Shown piece by piece: positions 48,899 through 56,359 of a stretch of DNA of 64,000 bases (within the stretch, counting starts at the first letter, position 1; every line of letters begins with the position of its first letter). A model generated the notes under the pieces. It did not search any database. It was given only the letters and a program-made list of their open reading frames with translations, and was not told the origin of the DNA. The DNA is from Virgibacillus dokdonensis. GTDB taxonomy: Bacteria > Bacillota > Bacilli > Bacillales > Amphibacillaceae. Position numbers and translations under genes: made by a program. The stretch lies in assembly GCF_900166595.1 (NCBI RefSeq), contig NZ_LT745763.1, positions 1,850,659 through 1,914,658 of the forward strand. The letters run 5' to 3'.

Positions 48899-49555
48899 AT
48901 GCAGACGAGAGGGCAGTTTGACCAAGAACTGAAAGAAATAGATCAAGAAATTGTTGAATTAGCTAATTTAACAGAGAAAGCATTGGATAATGCTGTTCGG
49001 GCGTTATTCAATCAAGATATTGGCTTGGCAGAACAAGTTATTGAAGGCGATAAAGTAATTGATAAAAAAGACTTAGAAATTAATGATAAAGTAGTGCTGT
49101 TAATAGCTAAACAAAACCCTGTTGCAACAGATTTGCGTCGTTTAATAACAGCCATTAAAATTGTCGCTGATTTAGAGCGAATGGCAGATAATGCAAGAAA
49201 TATTGCGAGGTCTACAATCAGGTTAGGGGAAAGTAGGGAAGTATCTATTCCAACCCGTTTAAACGCTATGCAAGATACATTAGTAAACATGTTACACACA
49301 GCCATAACAGCTTTTACAGAAGAAGATGGTAAACTCGCTGGACAATTAGCAGAAATGGATGACGCTGTAGATAAAGAAAATAAGCTTATTTTAAGTGAAT
49401 TATTAGGCGAGACGGCAACAAACCCAGATAAGATCCAATACATTATGCAAATTTCTCTATGCTCCAGATATTTGGAGCGATTTGGTGATCATATAACCAA
49501 TATCGGAGAAAGTATTTTATACTTGATTAAAGGGGAAAATTATAATTTAAACTAA
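48899..49555 (+). CDS. phoU: Phosphate signalling protein PhoU
   Basis: PhoU modulates phosphate uptake and the PhoPR response. The 218-residue protein is all-helical with two PhoU repeats; the metal-binding motif is seen as ADLERMADNARNI and RYLERFGDHITNI. ATG 48899 follows AAAAGGAGG. It stands alone: no pstS, pstC, pstA or pstB lies between pbpA and phoU, where B. subtilis carries them. Confidence 0.95.
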   Translation: MQTRGQFDQELKEIDQEIVELANLTEKALDNAVRALFNQDIGLAEQVIEGDKVIDKKDLEINDKVVLLIAKQNPVATDLRRLITAIKIVADLERMADNARNIARSTIRLGESREVSIPTRLNAMQDTLVNMLHTAITAFTEEDGKLAGQLAEMDDAVDKENKLILSELLGETATNPDKIQYIMQISLCSRYLERFGDHITNIGESILYLIKGENYNLN

Positions 49556-49570
49556 TAAGCATGTTTTACT

Positions 49571-49694
49571 ATGAACAAAGGCGTAAAAGCCTGTTTAGCA
49601 ACTTAGCGAATGGGACGAATCAATGGAGATAAAGTGGGGAACCGGGCCACATTTGATTATTTCGATCTCCACAAGCACATCTTTTATATTTTCC
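49571..49694 (+). repeat. Family B repeat, copy 1 (internally deleted)
   Basis: It starts GAACAAAGGCG, has TTTAGCAACTTAGCGAATGG, GGAGATAAAG, and ends CTCCACAAGCACATC with TTTTATATTTTC. The middle block is missing compared with copies 2 and 3. It is in tandem with copy 2. Confidence 0.8.
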
Positions 49695-49700
49695 TGTACA

Positions 49701-49856
49701 AGAACAAAGGCGCAAGCGCCCAGTTAGCAACGTAGCGAGTGGAACGAAACGACTGAGATAAAGGAATCATGGTGAGACGGTGTTTGATGACTTATCGTAA
49801 GGCGATTCGTGAAGTCGCCTAGTTGCTGGGCGCTGGAGCCGGACGTGGCTAAATAA
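49701..49856 (+). repeat. Family B repeat, copy 2
   Basis: It starts AGAACAAAGGCGCAAGCGCC (a GGCGC/GCGCC hairpin), then GTTAGCAACGTAGCGAGTGG, GAGATAAAGGAATCATGG, TTGATGACTTATCGTAAGGC, AGTCGCCTAGTTGCTGGGCG and GAGCCGGACGTGGCTA. It is adjacent to the IS-rich segment. Confidence 0.85.
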
Positions 49857-49996
49857 CTTAGTTAGTTTATCCACAGCTGCAAAAGTTTATGCAACGCTAG
49901 TGATAATTTCCTAGACAACAAATCAAAACCACCAGTGTGAATGAACTGCACCCCAATTTTTAGACACAACTCTAATAAATGGAGGTGCAGTTTTTT

Positions 49997-50518
49997 ATGG
50001 CTAAATTCACCAATGTTGAAAAAATACAAGCAGTCATTCGCTATCAAAGTGGTGCAGAAGGCGTAAAGTCAATGGCTAAATCCATAGGAGTTGACCATTC
50101 AGTCCTCTTAAATTGGATTAAACAATATGAATATCACGGAGAAAAAGCTTTTGAAAAATGCTATACATCTTACACATTGCAGTATAAACTAGATGTACTT
50201 AATTATATGAACGAACAAGGGACATCTATCCGGGAAACAGCAGCGATCTTTAATATTTCTACACATTCCACGCTTTTACAATGGAAAAAGCAATTGGAAG
50301 CAGAAGGAATAGATGCCCTAGAACCAAAGAAAAAGGGGCGTCCATCCATGAAAAAAAGTTCTGATCATACATCTAAAAAGCAAAAGCCGGATGAAGGGAC
50401 TCCGGAAGCATTACAAGCAGAAATAGATCGTTTACGCATGGAGAATGCCTATTTAAAAAAGTTGAATGCCTTAGTTCAAAACAAGGAGAAATTACCAAAC
50501 AGGACAAAGCGCAAGTAG
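49997..50518 (+). CDS. IS3-family transposase OrfA
   Basis: The 173-residue DNA-binding protein has helix-turn-helix segments (GAEGVKSMAKSIGVDHSVLLNWIKQYE; TSIRETAAIFNISTHSTLLQWKKQ) and a C-terminal leucine zipper (IDRLRMENAYLKKLNALV). ATG 49997 follows GGAGGTGCAG. The slippery heptamer A AAA AAG at 50455-50461 is in the OrfA frame, so a -1 shift would make the OrfAB transposase. Confidence 0.93.
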   Translation: MAKFTNVEKIQAVIRYQSGAEGVKSMAKSIGVDHSVLLNWIKQYEYHGEKAFEKCYTSYTLQYKLDVLNYMNEQGTSIRETAAIFNISTHSTLLQWKKQLEAEGIDALEPKKKGRPSMKKSSDHTSKKQKPDEGTPEALQAEIDRLRMENAYLKKLNALVQNKEKLPNRTKRK

Positions 50519-51357
50519 TCTATGAACTAAGGCATGAATTCCCTGTGAAGGCACTTCTGCAGCTGGCAGAGATTCCACGTAGCACGTACTACTATATAGT
50601 AAGTAAATTCGGACTTCCGGATAAAGATGTGGAGTTGAAAAAGCTGATTCAAGCTATCTACGATGAGCATCAAGGACGTTATGGATACCGCCGTATCCGG
50701 GACGAGCTATGGAATCGAGGGCATAAGGTAAACCATAAAAAAGTCCAACGCATCATGAAAGAATTAGGTTTAAAAAGCCTAGTTCGAATGAAAAAATATC
50801 GCTCTTACAAAGGAAAGGTTGGCAATATCGCACCAAATATTTTAGATCGGAACTTTAATGCCGAAAAGCCAAATCAAAAATGGGTAACGGATATTACAGA
50901 GTTTAAATTATTTGGGGAGAAACTCTATCTTTCACCTATACTGGATTTATATAATGGGGAAATCATTGCCTATACAATCGACTCTAGACCTACTTATTCA
51001 CTTGTATCGGAAATGTTGGAGAAATCATTTAAACGGTTATCAGAGGAAGATGCACTGCTTATTCATTCGGATCAAGGCTGGCATTATCAAATGAAACAAT
51101 ATCAGCACGCCTTGAGAGAAAGATTGATTACGCAAAGTATGTCACGTAAAGGCAACTGTTATGATAATGCCGTTATTGAAAACTTCTTTGGCATTATGAA
51201 ATCAGAATTTCTTTATTTAAATGAATTCGAAAGTATAGAGCATTTTAAGCAAGAGCTAGAAAAATATATAGAATACTATAACAACAAACGAATCAAGGCA
51301 AAACTAAAAGGCCTGAGCCCGGTACAATACCGAATTCAGACTTTAATAGCTGCTTAG
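50461..51357 (+). CDS. IS3-family transposase OrfB (integrase part)
   Basis: The rve integrase core of the element, in the -1 frame relative to OrfA, likely made only as the OrfAB fusion. It begins after the slippery site (VECLSSKQGEITKQDKAQ) and shows RYGYRRI, then the DDE residues in KWVTDITEF, HSDQGWHYQ and NAVIENFFGIMKSE. A GTG at 50545 could start a separate OrfB, but it has a poor ribosome-binding site. Intact. Confidence 0.92.
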   Translation, partial: VECLSSKQGEITKQDKAQVVYELRHEFPVKALLQLAEIPRSTYYYIVSKFGLPDKDVELKKLIQAIYDEHQGRYGYRRIRDELWNRGHKVNHKKVQRIMKELGLKSLVRMKKYRSYKGKVGNIAPNILDRNFNAEKPNQKWVTDITEFKLFGEKLYLSPILDLYNGEIIAYTIDSRPTYSLVSEMLEKSFKRLSEEDALLIHSDQGWHYQMKQYQHALRERLITQSMSRKGNCYDNAVIENFFGIMKSEFLYLNEFESIEHFKQELEKYIEYYNNKRIKAKLKGLSPVQYRIQTLIAA

Positions 51358-51507
51358 TAAAATTATCTGTCTAACTTTATGGGGTCACTTCAGAACTGGT
51401 GGTTTGCTCTGCGGCTGGAAACCTCTGTTGCCGGCCTCGGCCTAAAAGGCCCACTGAATGGTTTTCCCTTCTGCACCACACTCACTCGCTGATTCTAAAA
51501 GAATCTC

Positions 51508-51977
51508 TTATTTCTTTTTATTTTTCTTCCCGGTGAACGGATCAAATTCTTCAAATAAAGTTAACTGATCACTCATGTAGTCCTCTTTAAGCTGATTTCG
51601 TATATATTCTTGGATTTGATTTTTATTTCTTCCCACCGTATCTACAAAGTAGCCTCGACACCAGAACTTTCGATTTCCATATCTATACTTTAAGTTGGCG
51701 TGACGGTCAAAGATCATTAAACTACTTTTCCCTTTTAAGTAACCCATGAATTGAGATACACTCAGTTTTGGTGGTATACTCACCAACATATGGATGTGGT
51801 CCCTGCATGCATTTGCTTCGTGTATTTCAACATCTTTTCTGTCGCAGAGTTCTCTGATTATTTTTCCTATACTTTTTTTTATTTTCCATAGATAATTTGC
51901 CTTCTATATTTTGGTGCAAAAACTAAATGATACTTACATCTCCACTGCGTATGTGCTAAACTATTCTTGTCCTTCAT
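51508..51977 (-). pseudogene. IS200/IS605-type transposase TnpA, frameshifted
   Basis: The N-terminal part reads MKDKNSLAHTQWRCKYHLVF from ATG 51977 (site AAGGAGG) and stops after about 33 codons because of a 1-bp frameshift in or next to the poly-T tract at 51873-51880. After correction it continues through the HUH motif (DHIHMLV) to the tyrosine (IQEYIRN) and the end PFTGKKNKKK. Both catalytic motifs are present, so decay is recent, or slippage could rescue it. Confidence 0.88.
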
Positions 51978-52120
51978 TGGACATGCCTCCTTCTGTGGTG
52001 AGATTTGGTGGTCGGGAAACCAACCTTATCTTACCATGAAGAGAGGCTTTTTTTGACACCACTCTAGAAGCTTTCTGGAACCCCCGGCATAGCCAGGGGT
52101 TTTTTAAGACCATAATAAAA

Positions 52121-52154
52121 AAACGAAGAAGCAGATTTACCTGCTTCTTCGTTT
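52121..52154 (-). terminator. Terminator of the yqzC-like gene
   Basis: AAACGAAGAAGCAG (52121-52134) pairs with CTGCTTCTTCGTTT (52141-52154). On the reverse strand the stem is followed by a T-run. It overlaps the stop codon of the gene. Confidence 0.85.
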
Positions 52155-52734
52155 ATCTTGTAATGGCTTCAGCGATTTCGTACAGACTCATATCGCTAGA
52201 TACTTTAAATTCTCCAAGTTGTACCTTTTTACTGTAATCATTATCTTCTAGATAGTCATTGAATTTCGATGCGTCATCGATAATTCCATTCTTTTCTAGT
52301 TTTTCACTTATATCGGAAGAAGGCTTTCCCTCTTCAATTTTTAATGTGTATGTTTTCTTATCCTTTTCTTTCTTTTCATCTCTCTTTTGCTTATCCTTTT
52401 CTTCCTTTTGACCTTCATCTTTTTTCGAATCTTGGTCACTTTTCGGTTTGTCGCTTTCTTCCTTATTTTTGGAATCTTCTTCTGCAGATTTAGCTTTTGT
52501 TTCTGGTTGTTCTTCATTTTTTGCAGCAGTTGTTTTAGCTTCATCCACAGAAACGGCAACATATTCTGAATTTGTTAGCACATGATAACCTTTATCCTCT
52601 ACTAAAGCTACTAGCTCCTTGTCGGATAAGCTATCTGCTGTTTGAGTGCTCCCATTTGTAATAAAATAAACCCCTAACATAATTATTCCAGCTGTTAGGA
52701 GACCAATACCAAAAAGACGTATAGGTTGTTTCAT
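52153..52734 (-). CDS. yqzC: YqzC-like exported protein with MltG-type C-terminus
   Basis: The 193-residue protein has an N-terminal signal/anchor (IRLFGIGLLTAGIIMLGVYFI), a long charged linker (about residues 70-128, almost all K, E, D, S) and a C-terminal domain resembling the LysM-like N-terminal domain of MltG/YceG (TLKIEEGKPSSDISEKLEKNGIID). There is no catalytic transglycosylase part. The name rests on position and on the yqzD-like neighbour 15 bp upstream. Confidence 0.65.
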   Translation of the reverse strand: MKQPIRLFGIGLLTAGIIMLGVYFITNGSTQTADSLSDKELVALVEDKGYHVLTNSEYVAVSVDEAKTTAAKNEEQPETKAKSAEEDSKNKEESDKPKSDQDSKKDEGQKEEKDKQKRDEKKEKDKKTYTLKIEEGKPSSDISEKLEKNGIIDDASKFNDYLEDNDYSKKVQLGEFKVSSDMSLYEIAEAITR

Positions 52735-52749
52735 CTTGTCCTCCTCCCT

Positions 52750-52968
52750 TTAAGATTTATTTTCTATACGATTGTCTGTGAAGTCCTCCGTTAATAGTTC
52801 CTCTTCCAGAATCTTAATTTTCTTTTTCATTTGATATGTATCTTGCATCGTTGTAATGGAGAATTGTTCTAATTGACTTTCAACCTGCTCGATTCGATCA
52901 TTCATGAAAAAGGAAATAGCAAGTAAAACGATTCCGACTGCAATAATGGTAATAATTGCATATATCAT
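52750..52968 (-). CDS. yqzD: YqzD-like small membrane protein
   Basis: A 72-residue protein with one N-terminal transmembrane segment ([17 protein letters not shown]) followed by a coiled-coil ([33 protein letters not shown]). The reverse-strand ATG follows GGAGGGGAG. It lies 15 bp before the yqzC-like gene and probably shares its transcript. Function unknown. Confidence 0.65.
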   Translation of the reverse strand: MIYAIITIIAVGIVLLAISFFMNDRIEQVESQLEQFSITTMQDTYQMKKKIKILEEELLTEDFTDNRIENKS

Positions 52969-53237
52969 CTGCTCCCCTCCTTCTACTCACTACTAGTTAT
53001 AACATAAAATACTGTCGAAATGCCATTACAATTTGATTATTTTTTTGACATTGGAGAAATACAACATATATGAAACCATATAACCATTGGCCAAATCTGA
53101 TTCGATTAAAAATGACAAATTGATGCTTATGTATTTAAATTCTTGCTAGAACGGCTAACATTTGGTATTATAAATAAGTCTGAAATGAAATTATTGCTAA
53201 CGAGGCAACAATTTGGTAAAGTTTGGAGGGATAAATG

Positions 53238-53387
53238 ATGCGCGTAAACATTACTTTAGCTTGTACAGAAACAGGAGATCGTAATTACATTTCTACTAAA
53301 AATAAACGTACTAATCCTGAGCGTTTAGAGCTTATGAAATACAGCCCACGTCTAAAAAAACACACTCTACATCGTGAAACAAAATAA
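53238..53387 (+). CDS. rpmG: 50S ribosomal protein L33 (zinc-free form)
   Basis: The 49-residue protein reads [20 protein letters not shown] and ends [11 protein letters not shown]. The zinc-binding cysteines are replaced: CTET instead of CxxC and YSPR at the second pair, leaving one cysteine, so this is the C-minus, zinc-independent form. The start is ATG 53238 (or ATG 53235) after TTGGAGGGA. Zinc-free L33 paralogues are often used under zinc limitation; no Zur gene lies nearby. Confidence 0.95.
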   Translation: MRVNITLACTETGDRNYISTKNKRTNPERLELMKYSPRLKKHTLHRETK

Positions 53388-53391
53388 CGAT

Positions 53392-53440
53392 AATAATAGA
53401 ACCTTTATCTTGTAGATAAAGGTTCTATTATTATTATTTA
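53392..53440 (+). terminator. Terminator after rpmG
   Basis: An 18-bp perfect stem, AATAATAGAACCTTTATC (53392-53409) and GATAAAGGTTCTATTATT (53415-53432), with a 5-base loop and a T-rich tail. Strong and possibly bidirectional. Confidence 0.9.
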
Positions 53441-53461
53441 TTTGAAAAGGGGGCGAGCTTC

Positions 53462-54019
53462 TTGAAAAAAGACCAACTCCGAAATGCCACTATTTATGCT
53501 TTAAAACAACTAACCCCAGAGCAAAAAGGAGATATTAACCACCAATTGCATCGACACCTAATGACCTCGACACTTTGGAAAAACGCTATTACAATCGGTA
53601 TTACTATCTCGAAAGGATTTGAATGGGATACTTATGAATTAATTAACCAAGCTTGGCGGCAAGGTAAAAAGATATGTGCCCCAAAGTGTGACCCAAAATT
53701 TAAAACGATGGATTTTTATAAGTTTCAAACCTTCAAACAACTAGATGAAGTATACTATCATCTTTTAGAGCCTATTCCAAGTGAAACCGAGTATATTGCT
53801 CCGGAAACCATTGATTTGTTGCTTGTGCCAGGTATTGTTTTTGATCCAGATGGTTATCGTATAGGATTTGGTGGCGGCTATTATGACCGTTTTTTAGCAG
53901 GGTTTCTCAATCAAACTGTTTCTATATTACACAGTAGCCAACTTGTACCATCGATACCGAAAAACACATTTGATTTACCTGTTCAGCATTTAATAACAGA
54001 AGAAGGTTTAGTACGTTAA
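53462..54019 (+). CDS. fau: 5-formyltetrahydrofolate cyclo-ligase
   Basis: The enzyme converts 5-formyl-THF to 5,10-methenyl-THF with ATP. The 185-residue protein has the family motif LLVPGIVFDPDGYRIGFGGGYYDRFL. TTG 53462 follows GGGGGCGAG. Equivalent to yqgN of B. subtilis; rpmG-yqgN-yqgO-gluP order is conserved. Confidence 0.95.
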   Translation: MKKDQLRNATIYALKQLTPEQKGDINHQLHRHLMTSTLWKNAITIGITISKGFEWDTYELINQAWRQGKKICAPKCDPKFKTMDFYKFQTFKQLDEVYYHLLEPIPSETEYIAPETIDLLLVPGIVFDPDGYRIGFGGGYYDRFLAGFLNQTVSILHSSQLVPSIPKNTFDLPVQHLITEEGLVR

Positions 54020-54101
54020 GTCAGCTAAAGTGCTTTATTTTTTCTATATAAGCTTCCTAATGGACTGGTATAATATAAATATTTTATGTGAAGTTTATTT
54101 T

Positions 54102-54192
54102 GTACCTTAGGAAAATAAAAAAGTTTAAAGGAATATAGTATAAGAAGCACTAATGATTTACCCGTATTTGGCGACAAGCCAAGTTTTCTAAT
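54102..54192 (+). repeat. Family A intergenic repeat, copy 5
   Basis: A 91-bp copy: TACCTTAGGAAAATAAAAAA, GGAATATAGTATAAG, then ATTTGGCGACAAGCCAAGTT and TTCTAAT. Here the outer ends TTAGGAAAA and TTTTCTAA are nearly perfect inverted repeats. It lies 60 bp before yqgO. Confidence 0.88.
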
Positions 54193-54255
54193 CCTTGCAT
54201 AAAAATATCCAGTGAGGATCATAACTAAGAACATCAATCATAAAGAGGTGTTCAC

Positions 54256-54435
54256 ATGCGTACTATTGTTTTAATTATAGGTCTTGTTGCTGCGTCTGCT
54301 TTCGTTTATAAATGGCGCTATCGCATTTTGAATATGGTTCTAGCAATTGGATTTTTACGCAAGATTGCTGTACAGTTATCTATGAGTTCTCCTTCCATCC
54401 GTAGTCTTTTTACGCAAACAAATACGAATGTATAA
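54256..54435 (+). CDS. yqgO: Small membrane protein YqgO
   Basis: A 59-residue protein with one or two hydrophobic segments (IVLIIGLVAASAFVYKW; MVLAIGFLRKIAVQL). ATG 54256 follows AAAGAGGTG. Its position between fau and gluP matches yqgO of B. subtilis. Function unknown. It is bracketed by oppositely oriented family A repeats. Confidence 0.8.
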   Translation: MRTIVLIIGLVAASAFVYKWRYRILNMVLAIGFLRKIAVQLSMSSPSIRSLFTQTNTNV

Positions 54436-54528
54436 TAGTGCCTTTACAGCTTTTAACATTATTGGGGGCTGAAGAATATGACTTGCAGCCCCATATGTTC
54501 ATTTTACAATTAGAGATGATAAAATTTT

Positions 54529-54627
54529 TTAGAAAAACTTGGACTATCGCCAAGCGTTTATGGCGATAAAATGCCGTCGTTTAGCTTATACACTATAATT
54601 CATAAAAATAATATACTTTCCTATTGT
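54529..54627 (-). repeat. Family A intergenic repeat, copy 6 (reverse)
   Basis: A full 99-bp copy in reverse: TTAGAAAAACTTGGACTATC, GCCAAGCG, TTTATGGCGATAAAATGCCG, TCGTTTAGCTTATAC, ACTATAATTCATAAA, and ATATACTTTCCTATTG. Only 50 bp separate it from the gluP start. Confidence 0.93.
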
Positions 54628-54677
54628 GTAAGATAGAAAGTGTTATAGAAATATATAAAACAAGGGGAGATGTGATA

Positions 54678-56237
54678 ATGTATTTAGACGAACAGTATAC
54701 GATGTACAATATGGCTTATCAAATTGTTTCTCGTGAAGCGTATAATGTTCTTTATGTAAACGAACAAGGAAATGAGATATGGTTAGAAAAGAAAGTTGGG
54801 AAAAATTCAAAAGTATTACGTTTTATCAATCAAGGCTTTGACTGGAAAAACTATTTAAAAAAAGATATAGCTGTCGTATTTCAAAAAGTAAAAGCCATGA
54901 AAAAGCTTTTAAGAGCTAAAACCATTCAAATACATAATATATACATATCAGAATTTACTCCTGTAGACTCATGGGAGTTTTTAAAGCAACCAATGAAATT
55001 AAATGAAAAACAAGCAATTATGATGAAAATATATTATCTCTCTAATTCGCAATTTGAAGAAGAAAAAGACAGGTTAGAAAAAGAGGCAGAGATTTCGGCT
55101 CTAGAAATGTATGATAGTCTTGAGGAAACAGTAAAAGAAGAGAAAATAGCTACTTATAAGCACTATTTAAGGCAACGAATTTTGGATGATCAGGAAGAAA
55201 AGAAAGAGTTATTTTCTTTTGGAAAACCAAAGCTGACATATATCATTTTAATTCTATGCGTTAGTTTATTTCTGCTGTTAGAATTGAACGGTGGGAGCGA
55301 AAATATCGAAACACTAAAACAATTTGGTGCTAAATTTAATCCAGCTATTATTGAAAATGGGGAATGGTGGAGAATTATTAGCTCCATGTTTTTACATATT
55401 GGTTTGCTACATTTAGTAATGAATATGATTGCTGTTTATTATTTAGGTACATTAGTAGAACGTATTTACGGTTCCATTCGATTTTTAATTATTTATTTTC
55501 TGGCTGGAATAGGAGGTGGAATAGCAAGCTTTGCTTTTTCAGCCAATATTGCCGCAGGTGCATCCGGTGCTCTATTTGGATTATTTGGAGCGTTATTATT
55601 TTTTGGGCTTCATCATAGGAGGGTTTTCTTTCAAACTATTGGAAGTAATGTATTGTTGTTAATTGGAATAAATATTGTGTTTGGTTTTTCTATTCCAGCT
55701 ATTGACAATGGTGCTCACCTTGGTGGTCTAGTAGCAGGTTTTATTGCTTCTGGGATTGTTCACTTGCCGAAACAAAAAGAAAGATGGAAGCAGCTTAGTG
55801 CAGTGCTTGTCTACTTAGCGCTTGCATATGGAATTATACAATACGGCATAACAAACAACATGAACTCTCCAATGTATTATGTCATGCACATTGAAGAATT
55901 AGTTCAAGAAGAAAAATATGAACAAGTTGTTACAGAGGCCAGTAAAGCAATACGCAATACTGAAGGGGAGGAGCAATGGAAAGCAGCTATTTTATTCCAT
56001 CGTTCCTATGCGTATATTGAATTAAATCAGCAAAATTTAGCTATGGATGATTTGAAACAGAGTGTTCAACTGGACAATAGTTTTCCAGAAGCACATTATA
56101 ACCTTGCTTTACTATATTACCAGCAAGGTAATATAGAGGAAGCAAAAGAATTCATCAAAAGAGCTTATCAATTAGACTCTAATAACACAGATTTTCAAGA
56201 AATGTATGAGCAGATTACAGGCGAAAAACCGAAGTAA
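54678..56237 (+). CDS. gluP: Rhomboid intramembrane serine protease GluP
   Basis: The 519-residue protein has an N-terminal cytoplasmic domain (residues 1-180), a rhomboid domain with about seven transmembrane helices (185-400) and a C-terminal TPR region (about 415-519). Catalytic Ser296 lies in AAGASGALFG and His347 in NGAHLGGLVAGF. ATG 54678 follows AAGGGGAG; upstream in-frame starts from 54624 lack a site. The equivalent YqgP of B. subtilis cuts MgtE with FtsH. Confidence 0.95.
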   Translation: MYLDEQYTMYNMAYQIVSREAYNVLYVNEQGNEIWLEKKVGKNSKVLRFINQGFDWKNYLKKDIAVVFQKVKAMKKLLRAKTIQIHNIYISEFTPVDSWEFLKQPMKLNEKQAIMMKIYYLSNSQFEEEKDRLEKEAEISALEMYDSLEETVKEEKIATYKHYLRQRILDDQEEKKELFSFGKPKLTYIILILCVSLFLLLELNGGSENIETLKQFGAKFNPAIIENGEWWRIISSMFLHIGLLHLVMNMIAVYYLGTLVERIYGSIRFLIIYFLAGIGGGIASFAFSANIAAGASGALFGLFGALLFFGLHHRRVFFQTIGSNVLLLIGINIVFGFSIPAIDNGAHLGGLVAGFIASGIVHLPKQKERWKQLSAVLVYLALAYGIIQYGITNNMNSPMYYVMHIEELVQEEKYEQVVTEASKAIRNTEGEEQWKAAILFHRSYAYIELNQQNLAMDDLKQSVQLDNSFPEAHYNLALLYYQQGNIEEAKEFIKRAYQLDSNNTDFQEMYEQITGEKPK

Positions 56238-56265
56238 ACATGAAAAGTAGGAATTCATCTTTGAT

Positions 56266-56337
56266 ATAAGGTGCCGTAAGTTTTTTATTATATAGGAATG
56301 TAAGTCATACTAGAAAGTTTAGCAAACGGCGCCTTAT
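56266..56337. terminator. Long-range inverted repeat between convergent genes
   Basis: ATAAGGTGCCGT (56266-56277) and ACGGCGCCTTAT (56326-56337) pair over 12 bp with one wobble or mismatch, around a 48-base spacer containing TTTTTT and TATATAGGAATG. Possibly a bidirectional terminator or a small element. Confidence 0.5.
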
Positions 56338-56359
56338 CAGATAATCTTTCTTGGATACC

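Larger units (their letters stand above)
49942..51392 (+). mobile_element. IS3-family (IS150-like) insertion sequence
   Basis: Length about 1451 bp. The left end TGAACTGCACCCCAATTTTT and the reverse complement of the right end TGAAGTGACCCCATAAAGTT form imperfect inverted repeats, both continuing to TAGACA. A 3-bp target duplication GAA flanks it (49939-49941 and 51393-51395), as for IS150-type elements. It contains orfA and orfB with a -1 frameshift site. Confidence 0.92.
49915..52106 (-). mobile_element. Decayed IS200/IS605-type element, split by an IS3 element
   Basis: On the reverse strand it carries the frameshifted tnpA (51508-51977). One end has a terminator-like hairpin CCCCGGC-ATA-GCC-A-GGGG with a T-run (52082-52106). 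The other end had a hairpin AAACCACCAG-TGTGAA-CTGGTGGTTT, now split between 49926-49938 and 51393-51405 by the IS3 insertion. The outer limits are approximate. Confidence 0.75.

Noticed and set aside
52153..52734. Full endolytic transglycosylase MltG
   Set aside because: Only the small LysM-like region resembles MltG; the catalytic domain is absent and the protein is about half the size.
54025..54237. 70-codon reverse frame downstream of fau
   Set aside because: Most of it is family A repeat copy 5; no start signals.
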